Source: Guillardia theta CCMP2712
Lineage: Eukaryota > Cryptophyceae > Pyrenomonadales > Geminigeraceae
NCBI RefSeq assembly: GCF_000315625.1
Contig: NW_005434609.1
Coordinates: 378,907-407,764, forward strand
DNA: 28,858 nucleotides
Direction: 5' to 3'
Shown: positions 1 to 9,665 of the stretch, one piece after another
Layout of the letters: each line of letters starts with the position of its first letter
Position numbering within the stretch: the first letter of the stretch is position 1
The notes under the pieces: generated by a model
The model's database searches: none
What the model was told of the DNA's origin: nothing
The model's input: only the letters and a program-made list of their open reading frames with translations
Made by a program: the position numbers and the translations under genes

Positions 1-202
1 TTGGCGCGAGCGAGAGTGGTGGTGATGCGACCATGGCGGATGACTTCGGTGGTGAGGGAGCGAAGGAGAGCCTTCCTCTGATCCTGAGGCAGGCCGAGCT
101 TGGCGACGCGCTTGCCATGGCGCATCATCTCTAGACTGGACAGGGCGCTGCTAGCTCCATTGCGGGAGGAAGAGACGGGGAGTTGGGGGCCAGCGAGGAA
201 AG
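1..202 (-). CDS. RPL17: Plastid-type ribosomal protein bL17, N-terminal part (partial, cut by window edge)
   Basis: Reading the minus strand from about 202 to 1 gives a conserved L17 N-terminus. It begins at a Met-Met at 128-123 with [20 protein letters not shown], followed by [21 protein letters not shown]. This is the rRNA-binding start of bacterial/plastid L17, a 50S subunit protein near the exit tunnel. The frame runs upstream of the mature start as a Ser/Ala-rich leader containing [16 protein letters not shown]. That resembles a signal-peptide end with an AAF cleavage motif followed by a transit peptide, as in complex red plastids. No in-frame Met is found before the next upstream stop, so the start codon probably lies in an upstream exon. 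An acceptor CGCAG at 203-207 would fit. The rest of the gene lies left of the window. A mitochondrial L17 is the alternative; the leader favours plastid. Confidence 0.88.
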
Positions 203-2587
203 CTGCGAGGCATGTCAGTGTTACATGATGTGTGTGTCTTTTCGCCCTTCGTTTTCATCGTTTTCAAGCACTAGGAACAACAAGAAAACAACACATTATC
301 GTTATCGTCATTTACATCGCTGTCTTCATCGCTGTCCTGGCATCATCGCCCAGATCGTCATGGTTATCATCATCAAAGAAATCATATTGCAGGTTGCAAC
401 AAATTTCTTCTTGTAAGTCACATCAGGAAAGCCGATGGCCAAGGCATCATGATTGGGTAGCATGAATACGAATGTTCATGCCTTCAATGAAACACACGAT
501 AGAGGCACACAAGAGCCTTTCATATGACAGCCATGAAGCTGTTCATTGTGTGTACAGAGTGATTCTATGTGAGCCCTTGCAAGCTTCGACATAAGATGAA
601 GGGTTCGATGTCTCATGCATACACCATCAGGGCAGAAAAGGTCCAGTAGCACGACAAGAAACCAGCACAAAAAACACAGCAAACTGACTCATTCTTCCCG
701 CCATGTCAACTCGATCCACCGTAAACTCAGCAGACAAATTAGCATGCTATGACGTCACTCATACCAACAGCACATCCATGCTCAATCTGAGAGAAGCAGC
801 GAACATCGCAACGGACATGAAGGGGGTGGAGCCGATGATGCTCAGCTCCAGGACAGGCAAGTGAAGGGCATCATGCAAAGAATGAGCTGAGAGGCATTAA
901 AGGGATGGAGAGTGTTAAAAGCAAGCATGACGTGCGGGGAGACATAGACGGGTTGAATACAACAGAAGGAGCAACAAGGCAGGGCAAGGCTGGGAAGCAC
1001 GGGCTGGAACTGAGGGGGCGACGAGAACAAGAGAACACAGAGGGGGTTGAGGAGGAGGGATAAGGTGGAAGGGATAGGAAGGTTGGTAAGGAGAGCGATC
1101 GCGAATGGAGGAAGCGGGTATTGTCATCACCTGCTGCTGCGGGGAGGAGGAGGAGGAGAGCGGCAAAGCGCATGGCGGAGGCCGTCGTGGGGCCACGAGA
1201 CCCTCGAGAGAAGGAGGGGTGGGGGTGGGGGGAAAGGCAGACGTAAGGTGGGGTACAAGAAGGTCTTATGGGGGGTGGGATCAGTTGATATGACAGGGTG
1301 GGTCTATTATGTCAGTTTGAGGGGTACAAATTCCGGATTGCAAAAGTGGGTGGTGGGTGATAAAAGGTGGGGTGATTGTGGGATAAAGTGGGGGTAAGGG
1401 TGCAAAGAAACAGGTCGGTGGGTGGGTGGTAATTGAAAGATAAGGTGGGGTAGGGTGGGTTTCTGATGCTTGAGAGGTGGGCGGAATTTTAAAACTAAAA
1501 TACAAAAATATTTCTAAACTATAATACTTTTGATAAAGTGGTACAAAGAAAAAGTCGACGATGTTACTTATCATTTTAAACTTTTATAATAAATCTCGAT
1601 AGGTGATATTTAAAAATAGAATAGTTGACTCTAAAATTTCTCGCTATCAAGAAACCTACAAATCAGTATTGAAGAGTTTGTAATGGTTTATGGTACTCTG
1701 AAAAACATTGTAGGCTCTGCTGATACTGGTACCGTACCGTACAGTACAGTACAGTACCGTTCAGTACCGTACCGTTCAGTACAGTTCAGTACATTACACA
1801 GTACAGTAGTCGTACGTAGAGTGGCAGTCAGTACCGTGACAGCACACTTCTTTCAAGTCACTGTGAGCGGGCCGGGCTGGACTCACAGTCCGAGTTGCGA
1901 CACTCCGTCCCGTGACTGGTGACTTGACTCGGCACTTGAGCTCATGAGTCTGGCGGCTCCGGCCCGATTCCGAACTGGAAGTTGCCAGACCGTGCTGTGT
2001 CGGACCGTAAAGGCAGCAGCACCATCGGAGAGTTCAGAGCCTATATTACAATCGCCATACGCTAGTCCTTAGCGATTCCATCCACCGAATGCTGAAAGTC
2101 GCCGCCCTGCTCGCTATCTCCCACCTTCAAGTTCATAGAGTGGTAAGGGTGTGACGGTTAAGCAAAGGATTCTAACCTTTCCTGTCGGGAAAATGGAGCA
2201 TTTACCATTCGAGTAGCATTCGTAACCCCAGGTGTTGGCCTGCTCAGAAATTCACAACCAAACAACAACCGAGTTTCGTTTGTAGTTGTTTCGGATAGAA
2301 TACAGGTCAAAGGAGTCTATGGCGCTCAACACGAAGACAACACGAACAACGACGATGACAAGTGCAAAGAAGAAAGAATCCGATGAACACGAAGGAGAGC
2401 AGGAAGGAAAGATAGAGAGGCAGAGAGGCGGAGAGGAAGACAGGGAGGTAGGGAGAGAGGGAAGGCAGATCTGGAGCATTCAATGAGGTAAATCTCACCC
2501 TTGTATCCACAACCCTCTTGGAGGCTCCTGGTGGTCCAGATAGGCAATCTGAGTTCTGCGGGAAGTTGTACGTGTTTGAAAGCTTGC
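203..2587. other. Intergenic region with G-rich, AT-rich and GTAC/GACTC-rich segments
   Basis: No coding region is convincing here, apart from the possible missing first exon of RPL17 within roughly 250-480. 1020-1470 is purine/G-rich with many GGGTGGG and TGGGGTG words on the + strand. 1490-1690 is AT-rich. 1727-1812 is a GTAC pentamer array. 1850-2010 is rich in GACTC, AGTCC and CCGAGT words. 2380-2470 is GGA/GAGAGG-rich. The small open frame at 703-864 is discussed under rejected items. Confidence 0.6.
1727..1812. repeat. Degenerate pentanucleotide array (CAGTA/CCGTA/CAGTT units)
   Basis: About 17 consecutive 5-bp units of the form (A/C)GT(A/T)C give a run of overlapping GTAC palindromes, for example CCGTACAGTACAGTACAGT. 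The unit alternates AGTAC, CGTAC, CGTTC and AGTTC. It lies between AT-rich sequence and a GACTC-word island in a gene-free stretch. Confidence 0.85.
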
Positions 2588-3484
2588 TCAGGCCGTCGGC
2601 ATTCCCCTCTGCCATTCCGCAAAGTACCCATCAGTCTCCGCTACATCAACCTCGACGCTCCTTGTACAACCTGCGTACTCCGATCCCCCAGTCCAGTAGT
2701 TGACTTCACAATTTCCTGAAGCTTGATCAGGAGAGAGAGGAGGAAAGCTCTACTGTCCCATTACCATTGGTTGTGATCCTGCCGAAGGCATCGAAGTGTG
2801 CGGCACGGACCTGCTGCTTAGTTACCCATAGAATCACACTCCCATTTCCCCTCCTACCGGCCTCGCGTACTCTGGGAAGGGCCACAGAGATCGTTCGTCG
2901 TCGTTGAGCTTGTCCGACAGGTCCTCGAGGGCCTTGCCTTCAGCCTGGCAGGTGCAGTGAGAGGTCACAGAAGGAGCATCGATCTGTCCTCAGACCTCAT
3001 TCTCCTTGTCGTCGTCAGTCTCATCTGAATCGGCCGCTGCCAGGAACGTTCCTCTCTTGACTACATGGATTTTCGGGTAGCTAAAGGGCTTTCTCCCCAG
3101 CAACGAGATCTCGGGGCTGCTCAATTCTGTCCGCCCACCCGAGATGATCAACAGGGCTGATATCAGCCCGAAGCCAATCACCCCCACTACCGGGCGAAGA
3201 TCCTGACCACTACAAGTTAGGGAATATCGTTACTTTGCGTGCGTGTTAGCAAGTGAACGATGTGATGGAAAGACGGGCTAGGATTGAGTGTTGTGGTATA
3301 AGCACAAGGATCTGGCTGGTTGGAGGATAGGTAGTGACAGATATCAGCAGGCATATCCAAGCACACCCCCCCCTCTCATTCCTATGTCCTCCTCCCGTAT
3401 CCTCCTTACCACTCACAGCTCCATCCTCCCTTCACCTCCCTCCTCTCCTAGCCATAGCCTCCAGCTTACCGCCGCAGCTGCCAT
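2588..3484 (-). CDS. Small single-pass membrane protein, unknown family (about 161 aa, 5 exons)
   Basis: Proposed exons are 3484-3470, 3202-2996, 2944-2858, 2813-2765 and 2715-2588 (stop TGA 2590-2588). All phases match with GT-AG introns of 267, 51, 44 and 49 nt. An alternative acceptor three bases further on makes the third 47 nt. The protein has one hydrophobic segment near residues 10-28 (VVGVIGFGLISALLIISGG), a Ser/Pro/Lys stretch, an acidic run DSDETDDDKENE near 65-76, then a region with WPFPEYARP and AHFDAFGRITTNG. The tail contains two Cys (NCEVNYW and YAGCTR). Four internal exons whose phases join without a stop argue for a real gene. The first exon (MAAAA) rests only on a good GTAAGC donor and is the weakest part; the true start may lie elsewhere between 3210 and 3700. 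No family is recognised. The topology suggests a signal-anchor or signal peptide with a small lumenal or extracellular domain. Confidence 0.6.
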
Positions 3485-3893
3485 TGCCCCTTCGCACTGC
3501 TCGTATTTCTGCCCTTTTCTTCTCCTAATACAGACTCTAGCAACATCTGCTGCCCCCTGATTTGGTATGTTTAAATTGTTTTACTTTCACTCATCAGTTC
3601 CAAAAATGGTAGAGAATACAGGGCTACAACATTTTAAAAACTGATGATATAAGTTTTAAAAAGGATATGTTGTACCAAGAATCACAAAAATGTATTATAG
3701 AAAGCCATTGTTGAGTGATACAGTACTCCAATTAGGTGTCCAACCCGACATGCCGGTAAGAACGAGCAAGGCAAGCGAGGGAGAAAGGAGAGGAGAAGGG
3801 AGGGAGAGAGGAGAGGAGGGCATGACTGGATCCCTTTGCTGGATCCGAGAAGTGGAGAATGATAGAGGGGAAGTTCAGGCAAGAGCTATGTGT

Positions 3894-3932
3894 GCTGGAA
3901 CAAGGAGGAGCTATGCTGGAACAAGGAGGAGC
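3894..3932 (+). repeat. 21-bp period direct repeat upstream of the p47-like gene
   Basis: The 18-base word GCTGGAACAAGGAGGAGC occurs exactly at 3894-3911 and again at 3915-3932. The pair lies about 117-155 bp before the proposed ATG at 4049, so it may be promoter or 5' leader sequence. It sits in a GA-rich stretch that starts near 3775. Confidence 0.8.
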
Positions 3933-4048
3933 CCGGTGATATTGTGGAAAAGAAGAGGAAGTTGAAGATCGAATTCTTGTGCAGCTGAGACAGTTGGCTA
4001 TTTAGCTAAAATGTATCTCATCAAGATGGGTGATGTGATGATTGTGCT

Positions 4049-5519
4049 ATGTCCAATAATGGGGCTGAGAAGCAAGTGAGGATGGTGTGGATGGGTGGTT
4101 TGTTTCGGAAATAAGAAGTATCATTTATTATTGCATGGATAGAGGATCCAAGCTAAGACTGACTGATAAAATCTTCTTTTCTGTCAGCCAAAATTTGGAA
4201 GCCTGGATGCCCTCCGTGGGAAGGATGAGGAGGAAGATGACGAAGAAGCAGAGGCATTTGCTGGTTGAGCAGAAATGATGGTTTGAGTTCGAAATGATGA
4301 GCGTACCAGGCGGCATTGGGCGTGGCGGGGGTGGAAGCGGGCAGAACGTCCTCGGTGCTCAACCTTGCCGTCTTTGTGCTGTACTGACTGTTGGGGTCGG
4401 CTGGACTCGCAGATCCAAGGAAGATCATGGATCGTGCGCGAGACATCGGCGCAGTTGCAGCTTCAGAGCACGAGTCCGGGAGGTTTGGCTAAACGTGTAG
4501 GTTCGAGGAGCGCCTTTGATTGATCTCCGCAGATCCCGCGCGTTTGTTGGCTCGGGTTTCTCACTCTCTGGGGAAAGCAATCAGCCCGTGGTCGTGAACG
4601 AGGATGAGACCAAGATCAAGCACACGATCACATTCTGGAAGGAAGGGTTCACGGTTGACGATGGTCCGTTGAGGAACTTTGTGAGTTTCCACATGTGAGC
4701 GTTTTTTCGTTGATGCCAAAGGGTTCAGGATGCACCTGAAAACGCAAGTTTCTTGAATGACATCAACAAGGTAACTTCGGGAGGTCCACGAGATGTCTCA
4801 AGTCCAAGCACCTTACTCGCTCTTAGGGAAGGCTCCCTCAAGAGTTTGCGGGTGAGAAGGGGGCGTACGTCAGTCTGATAAGTCGACATGGCGAGAGCCA
4901 CAAAGAGTCCGCTCCTGCTGCTGCATCGGCGGCGAGATCGTTCACTGGACAAGGTCACTCGCTGGGAGGAGCAAGCAGCAGTGCGCAAGCTGCGGCAGCG
5001 AATGCAACGGTTAGCCCACCACGTGTCTCGACAGGAGGATGTGAACGCCTTGTGCCATGCCAGGTCCAACCCCCTTCGGTTTCCATCAATGTCAACGACG
5101 CCCAGCCTTCTACCACTCTGCAGGTAACTCTCGATACTGTGCTGAGCCTTAGCCGGGCTGTTTACAGCCAGGGATCATTGGCATTTTGAACTGTTTGCTT
5201 TACAGCTGCGCTTGCACGATGGAACCAGGCTCACTCAAAGGTTCAACTTGTCTCACACAGTTGAGAATGTCTATGAGTTTGTTGCTTCCGGTCCGTTGAA
5301 GCTCTTCTGCCCACTTTGCCTGCGTGCTGACGCTTGACCTCCCAGCTACTCCGGGATTAGAATTTGACCTCATGGTGTCCTTCCCCGTCAAAAGCTTGAG
5401 GATAGAAGCCAGGTGATGACCTACATGTAAGCGATGACCTGGAGTACTGATTTCTATTCCTCTAGACCATCGAACAGGCAAAATTGCAGAATGCAGCTCT
5501 CATCCAAACTCTACGTTGA
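4049..5519 (+). CDS. NSFL1C: p47/Shp1-type SEP-UBX cofactor of CDC48/p97 (10 exons, about 303 aa)
   Basis: Exons are 4049-4075, 4188-4263, 4310-4354, 4413-4482, 4533-4680, 4729-4770, 4827-5123, 5206-5290, 5346-5412 and 5466-5519. Introns are 46-112 nt, mostly about 50. The N-terminus carries a p47-like motif KFGSLDALRG plus an acidic run and FAGG-like glycines. A segment AFVGSGFSLSGE follows. The SEP domain (about residues 104-170) has ITFWKEGFTVDDGPLRNF, NASFLNDINKG, LPQEF and FTGQGHSLG. The C-terminal UBX domain has TTLQLRLHDGTRLTQRFN and the FDLMVSFP strand-turn. The family recruits CDC48/p97 to ubiquitinated or membrane-fusion substrates. There is no N-terminal UBA domain in this model, since only 9 residues precede the acidic region. 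The last junction conflicts by one base: exon 9 ends in phase 2 but the final 18-codon exon (TIEQAKLQNAALIQTLR, stop) needs phase 0. This is either a sequence error or an unusual splice. Confidence 0.92.
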
Positions 5520-7772
5520 AGCCTCTATCAACTTGCCATGATCAACCGTTGAGCAGTACTGTACGGTCAGTAAACTTTTGACGGAACTTCCGTTCGTGCG
5601 GGCCCGCCGCCACACCCCCCGGAGTCCACTCGGGAACATTGAAAGAGTGGTAAGGAAGAAGAGAGATGAAAAAAGGAATGTGGAGAAGACAAGAGAAGCT
5701 TGACTAGCAAGGATTGCAAACTTCGGACTTGACTTGACAAAGTGCTGTAAGATTTTCTAGACTCTTGCCTGATTTTACCCCTATGCTGTCTAGTACATCA
5801 TCCTGTTCCCTTGTCTATGGTTAGTGGCACCGGACCCGGCGTAATCAAGATGTGATAACCTGAATATGGAATTCTGTACATTGATTCACAGTGTCTGTGA
5901 TTCGTGTACAATCATCGAGTGCTTGCTCTGTTGAACAAGGCATTCCTCTGTAGACCCATGCGACAAGAACTCTACAGTTGCACGGTAGCATTACGAACTG
6001 ACAAAACAAGACAAGATTGATTCGAAGAACAGAATTTATTGATACTTAAATTCATCTGCACATTGTTTCATTTGTGACCAGGTTTCTGTGCAATCGAAAG
6101 CGTTGTGGAAATATCATGACAGAGGAAGAAATCGAAGCGCAGAAGAATCATTCAACGTCATGAAATATGGAAATGCAATTGTCTATGCACTTGATCATGG
6201 ATATAGTCATTCATGATCAACAACGAATCTGTACAGTCATCTATGTGGGCAAGTAAAGTCACCCTTTGTGCAAACGCCTCTTCATGCATCGTTCAACGGT
6301 TGAGTGAATGTCACCCTTGCCTCTATAGAAAAATGAAGTGCATGAAACCTGACCGTAAGACTAGAAGAATACAAAGTGATTGATGACATGAAAACACATT
6401 TCTAGACAGAAAAGTCGCTCAAGGTACAGCTGGATACAAATTTCTCACAAATCATGCATTTGAGCGCAACGTGCAACCCAAGTCAATTTGAAAGAAGGTC
6501 GATCGGAGTTGATTATGTTCAATGGTGTATCCTTTGTTCCTTACCTACCTGTTCATGAAAATTTTATCTTGTCTTGGAAGCATATTTGCAAGTACACTCG
6601 CGGATTGTTTGAACCAAAGGGCAAATATTCCATTACACGATGGATGATTCAAACCTTGGCCCAACCTGCAGAGTTGAGAAAGAAGCTCGATCATCCTTAC
6701 AGGTCTGGTACGACATGTCCTCATTCCGACAGCATAGCACGGTTCCTATTACCCAAAGTTAAGTTAAAATTAGTACTGTTCGGTACAGTTTTAAATCTCC
6801 TTGAGGTAACCGGGTCCGCCCCAGTCAAGTAGTAAACTCAGTCTGCGCCGCGAGGCCCCCAATAATGGACAGAGACATTTTAAAAAACAGTCAACACTGT
6901 ATATGTGTTTTAATTTGTAGCAATCTTGGTACGCAAAATCTTTCACTACGACTTGAAATCAAAAAAGAACAAGAATGCTGTACAAAAGTTTTAGTCAAAG
7001 CGATGTAAAACGAACAGGTGGAAGGAGGAGGATATAGAGTGGGTGGGGTGGTATTGAGAGACCTGTCTCGGGGTGGGGTCGGTAAATTAATCGTTTCACA
7101 ATAAATAGGCCTGGGAAAGGAGGGGGTTATTACAAAAGGAAAGAGGGGGTGATACGAATGAATTTGGTATGGAATTGGAGCAATGAGGGGTACTGGTAGT
7201 CAGGACCCACCCCCAACCACATGGCCTTTTGCTCCGGTGTATGCGCAACTGGGGGAGGAGAGGAGAGGAGGAGAGGAGGAGAGGAGGAGAGGAGGAGAGG
7301 AGGAGAGGAGGAGAGGAGGAGAGGAGGAGAGGAGGAGAGGAGGAGAGGAGGAGAGAGGGAGCAACATGAGAAGAGAGCAGAGAACAGAGGGAAGGTGAAG
7401 GTCGAAGATATGCGCTGAGCAGGGGCTGCTGGCGGCGATATGGAGGAAATGGAAGCAGCGGGGGAGGCGGCCGACTCAGCAGAGAGTAGAGGAAGGACAG
7501 GATGAAGAGGGATAGAAAAGGTTTGGAGAAGAGGGATGTAGCTAGAAGTTCGAGTAGGTGTGTTAGATAGAAGTTTGACCAGGTGTGTTAGATAAGAGCG
7601 CAGGGTATGAGCTGTGAGACTCTGGGCGTTGATGAGTACTGACAAGTCGTGTGCTTGCTTAGGTTTGGGGTCTACCTGGGGACTTGTATCGTGAGGAGAG
7701 GAGGGGCCATGGGAAATCGTCAAGTTTTGTCTCAGTATTCTGCTCTTTGAAAGTGAAGGTGTTGCTGCTGCG
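5520..7772. other. Intergenic region with a GC-word island, AT-rich and G-rich segments
   Basis: No supported gene. 5550-5640 holds GTACTGTACGGT, the 10-bp palindrome GCGGGCCCGC (5599-5608) and GGAGTCCACTCGG, words shared with the 24.9-25.5 kb island. 5700-6480 is ordinary mixed sequence with no convincing exon. 6771-6790 has AGTACTGTTCGGTACAG. 6870-7010 is AT-rich. 7020-7160 is G-rich with GTGGGTGGGGTGG and GGGGGTTATTACAA. A GA microsatellite follows, then GA-rich promoter sequence for the Zn2Cys6 gene. Confidence 0.6.
7255..7354 (+). repeat. (GAGGAGGA)n 8-bp minisatellite
   Basis: About 12 head-to-tail copies of GAGGAGGA form an almost pure purine strand of about 100 bp. It lies about 420 bp upstream of the start of the Zn2Cys6 gene. 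Long purine/pyrimidine asymmetry of this kind can form triplex DNA (established property; not tested here). Confidence 0.9.
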
Positions 7773-9377
7773 ATGAGTATGTGGGAGGACCAGCTCTATG
7801 CGCAGGGCAGTAGCAACAAGGAAGCGCTGGATTTCTCGATGTGGGAACTAACTACCGATGACAAGAATCATGCTCCCTTTGGCGAGTTCAATGCTCCTCA
7901 AGATCGGAGAAATCAGCCTGTAGACTTCTTTGACTTCCAGTTCGTCAACAATCAAGATTTTCAGAGAGCTCATGTCGAGCCGCCAGTCTTTGCAGGTGCG
8001 ATTGCGCCGCCCGAGGTGCCGTTGGCCGTGTCGCACCACAACAGGAAACGGCCGCTGCCGGACGACGACTGGTGTCTTGCCATCTCTGATGAACTGCAGA
8101 GGAAGAACGAGCTCGACGCGCTCATCCTTGCTCAGGGACGGGACCAAGGAACACCGGTCTCAGTGGATGGGTCACATGTGGGGGAGAGGAAGAAGCAAAT
8201 GAACTCAAGGGTGAAGTACCGAGAGGCCTGCGGGCACTGCAGGAGGCGGAAGCTCAAGTGCGATTACATGCTGCCCTGCGCCAACTGCATCATCGCTGGT
8301 CAGCCGGAGCTGTGCAGCACCAACAACAGCTCGACTGGCATCGTGTCAAACGTTGAACGCCCGCTGTTGACGCAGAATTACGTCAGAATCTCAGTGGACA
8401 ACTACGAGAACCTGATGCTGATGAAGAAGGCGTCGGAGGCGATCGGCCTTCACTTCACGCTCCTCAGGCTGGCGAGGGAGGTTGGGTTCCCGGTCAGTGA
8501 GTTCCTGCAAGCCTACAAGATCCTCCCCGACGGAATCAAGTCAGCCATCCACGAGGGGATCCGCTCAATCCAGAACCTTGCCCGGGCGCGACTGAGCAAG
8601 AGGCTGCAAGATGGCTACGATCCGAGGATAGAGCAGGAGCTGGAGGTGAAGCAGTCGGTGGGAAGGATCTCGGGGATGTGGTTGGGAGACGAGCAGGAGA
8701 ACGTCTGGAAGGAGGGAGAACTGGATGATGACTTCTGGGGTCACGGAAGGTGGATCTGTGTGGAGTACGACGTGAACACGAGCATGAGGAAGAGCTGCAG
8801 GATGGGGCGGGAGTACGCGGCTCTCTTCGGGATCCACTCGGAGGAGTGGCTGGCCCGCTTCGCAGAGAACCAGGTCCCGATCTACACGTCGCAGATCATG
8901 TTGCTATGCATCTTGCTTGAGGCTGTTTTCAACTGCTCCTCCACCACCCTCGTCCGTTACTGGAGGGTGCAGCAGTTCCCGAGGAACGGGCAGGAGCCTT
9001 CCAACCTGCTCATTCGGTGCAAGATCGTTCAAGTGTTTGACTCCCAGGGGAGGAAGACGCGATTCAGCATGGTGTTCGATCAGGTGTCGGACGAGGAGTA
9101 CTACCGGGAGGCGAGGGAGGCAGGAGGGAACGGGTTCCTGGACCTGGTCATGGACCACAGGAAGCGGCAAGCGAACCTGCTTGACAACTTCAAGAGGGAA
9201 ATGCAGTTCATGGGGAAGATAGCGTACATGAGGAAGAACAAGATGGGCAAGAGCATGCTAGAGGAGCTTGAGAAACAGCTGAAGATCCGCACGGAGGAGA
9301 TTGTGCAGGAGACTGAGAAACTGAAGCTCGACGGTCGTTCTCCCAGCGAACTGTCTACGGCCTCCACGGTGTCATAG
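7773..9377 (+). CDS. Gal4-type Zn2Cys6 DNA-binding protein with PAS-like region (534 aa, intronless)
   Basis: A single open frame from ATG 7773 to TAG 9375-9377. The zinc cluster is YREACGHCRRRKLKC...CANC...C with Cys at 153, 156, 163, 169, 172 and 181. Spacing is C-X2-C-X6-C-X5-C-X2-C-X8-C, the binuclear Zn2Cys6 pattern that binds CGG-type DNA half sites. The basic run CRRRKLKC between the second and third Cys is the usual DNA-contact segment. Residues about 195-300 are helical. Residues about 320-460 include CRMGREYAALFGIHSEEW and a following strand region that resembles a PAS-type fold as in fungal ERT1-like factors; this is a weak call. The C-terminus is a short amphipathic helix (LEELEKQLKIRTEEI), possibly for dimerisation. 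N-terminal residues 1-145 are acidic/aromatic and may activate transcription. Being intronless is unusual beside its heavily spliced neighbours. Confidence 0.87.
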   Translation: MSMWEDQLYAQGSSNKEALDFSMWELTTDDKNHAPFGEFNAPQDRRNQPVDFFDFQFVNNQDFQRAHVEPPVFAGAIAPPEVPLAVSHHNRKRPLPDDDWCLAISDELQRKNELDALILAQGRDQGTPVSVDGSHVGERKKQMNSRVKYREACGHCRRRKLKCDYMLPCANCIIAGQPELCSTNNSSTGIVSNVERPLLTQNYVRISVDNYENLMLMKKASEAIGLHFTLLRLAREVGFPVSEFLQAYKILPDGIKSAIHEGIRSIQNLARARLSKRLQDGYDPRIEQELEVKQSVGRISGMWLGDEQENVWKEGELDDDFWGHGRWICVEYDVNTSMRKSCRMGREYAALFGIHSEEWLARFAENQVPIYTSQIMLLCILLEAVFNCSSTTLVRYWRVQQFPRNGQEPSNLLIRCKIVQVFDSQGRKTRFSMVFDQVSDEEYYREAREAGGNGFLDLVMDHRKRQANLLDNFKREMQFMGKIAYMRKNKMGKSMLEELEKQLKIRTEEIVQETEKLKLDGRSPSELSTASTVS

Positions 9378-9487
9378 GCACGAGGAGGACGAGGCTGACG
9401 GTTGTTGATGAATCCAAGGCATGCGGATTGAGACGAAGCCGCCCAATGTGTTCCGCAAAGCTTGGACACTACTTGTATCATGTAGCT

Positions 9488-9520
9488 ATGGTGATGGTGA
9501 TGGTGATGGTGATGGTGATG
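9488..9520 (+). repeat. (GTGATG)n microsatellite between convergent genes
   Basis: Five to six copies of GGTGAT/GTGATG lie in the short 288-bp gap between the stop of the Zn2Cys6 gene (9377) and the stop of the Deg protease (9666). The same hexamer family, on the opposite strand, fills intron 4 of the Deg gene. Confidence 0.9.
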
Positions 9521-9665
9521 TTGTAGCAGAAGGGAAGAGGAAGAGGAGGATGCGGGCATGTGGATATCACTCTCTCCAACAGATTTTTGCAGGAGAGATG
9601 TGCTAGGATAAGTTTTTCTGTAATGAGAGTGAAGACAACGAGACTGAGCGGTATAAGTGAGATGC

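Noticed and set aside
703-864. 53-codon open frame starting MSTRSTVNSADKLACY with a good ATG context
   Set aside because: Composition looks codon-like but it is short, isolated, has no joining exon in phase and no recognised homology. Kept only as a note.
2099-2160. Possible signal-peptide first exon MLKVAALLAISHLQ with a GTAAGG donor on the plus strand
   Set aside because: No plus-strand downstream exon with a coding signature was found before the minus-strand gene at 2588.
6195-6225. Imperfect TGATCATGGATATAG...CATGATCA inverted words
   Set aside because: The arms are short and the spacing is irregular; expected at this frequency in AT-balanced sequence.
6488-6832. 114-codon plus-strand frame in the 5.5-7.8 kb gap
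   Set aside because: It crosses a GTAC/AT-rich island, shows no family motif and has no splice partners. Treated as chance.
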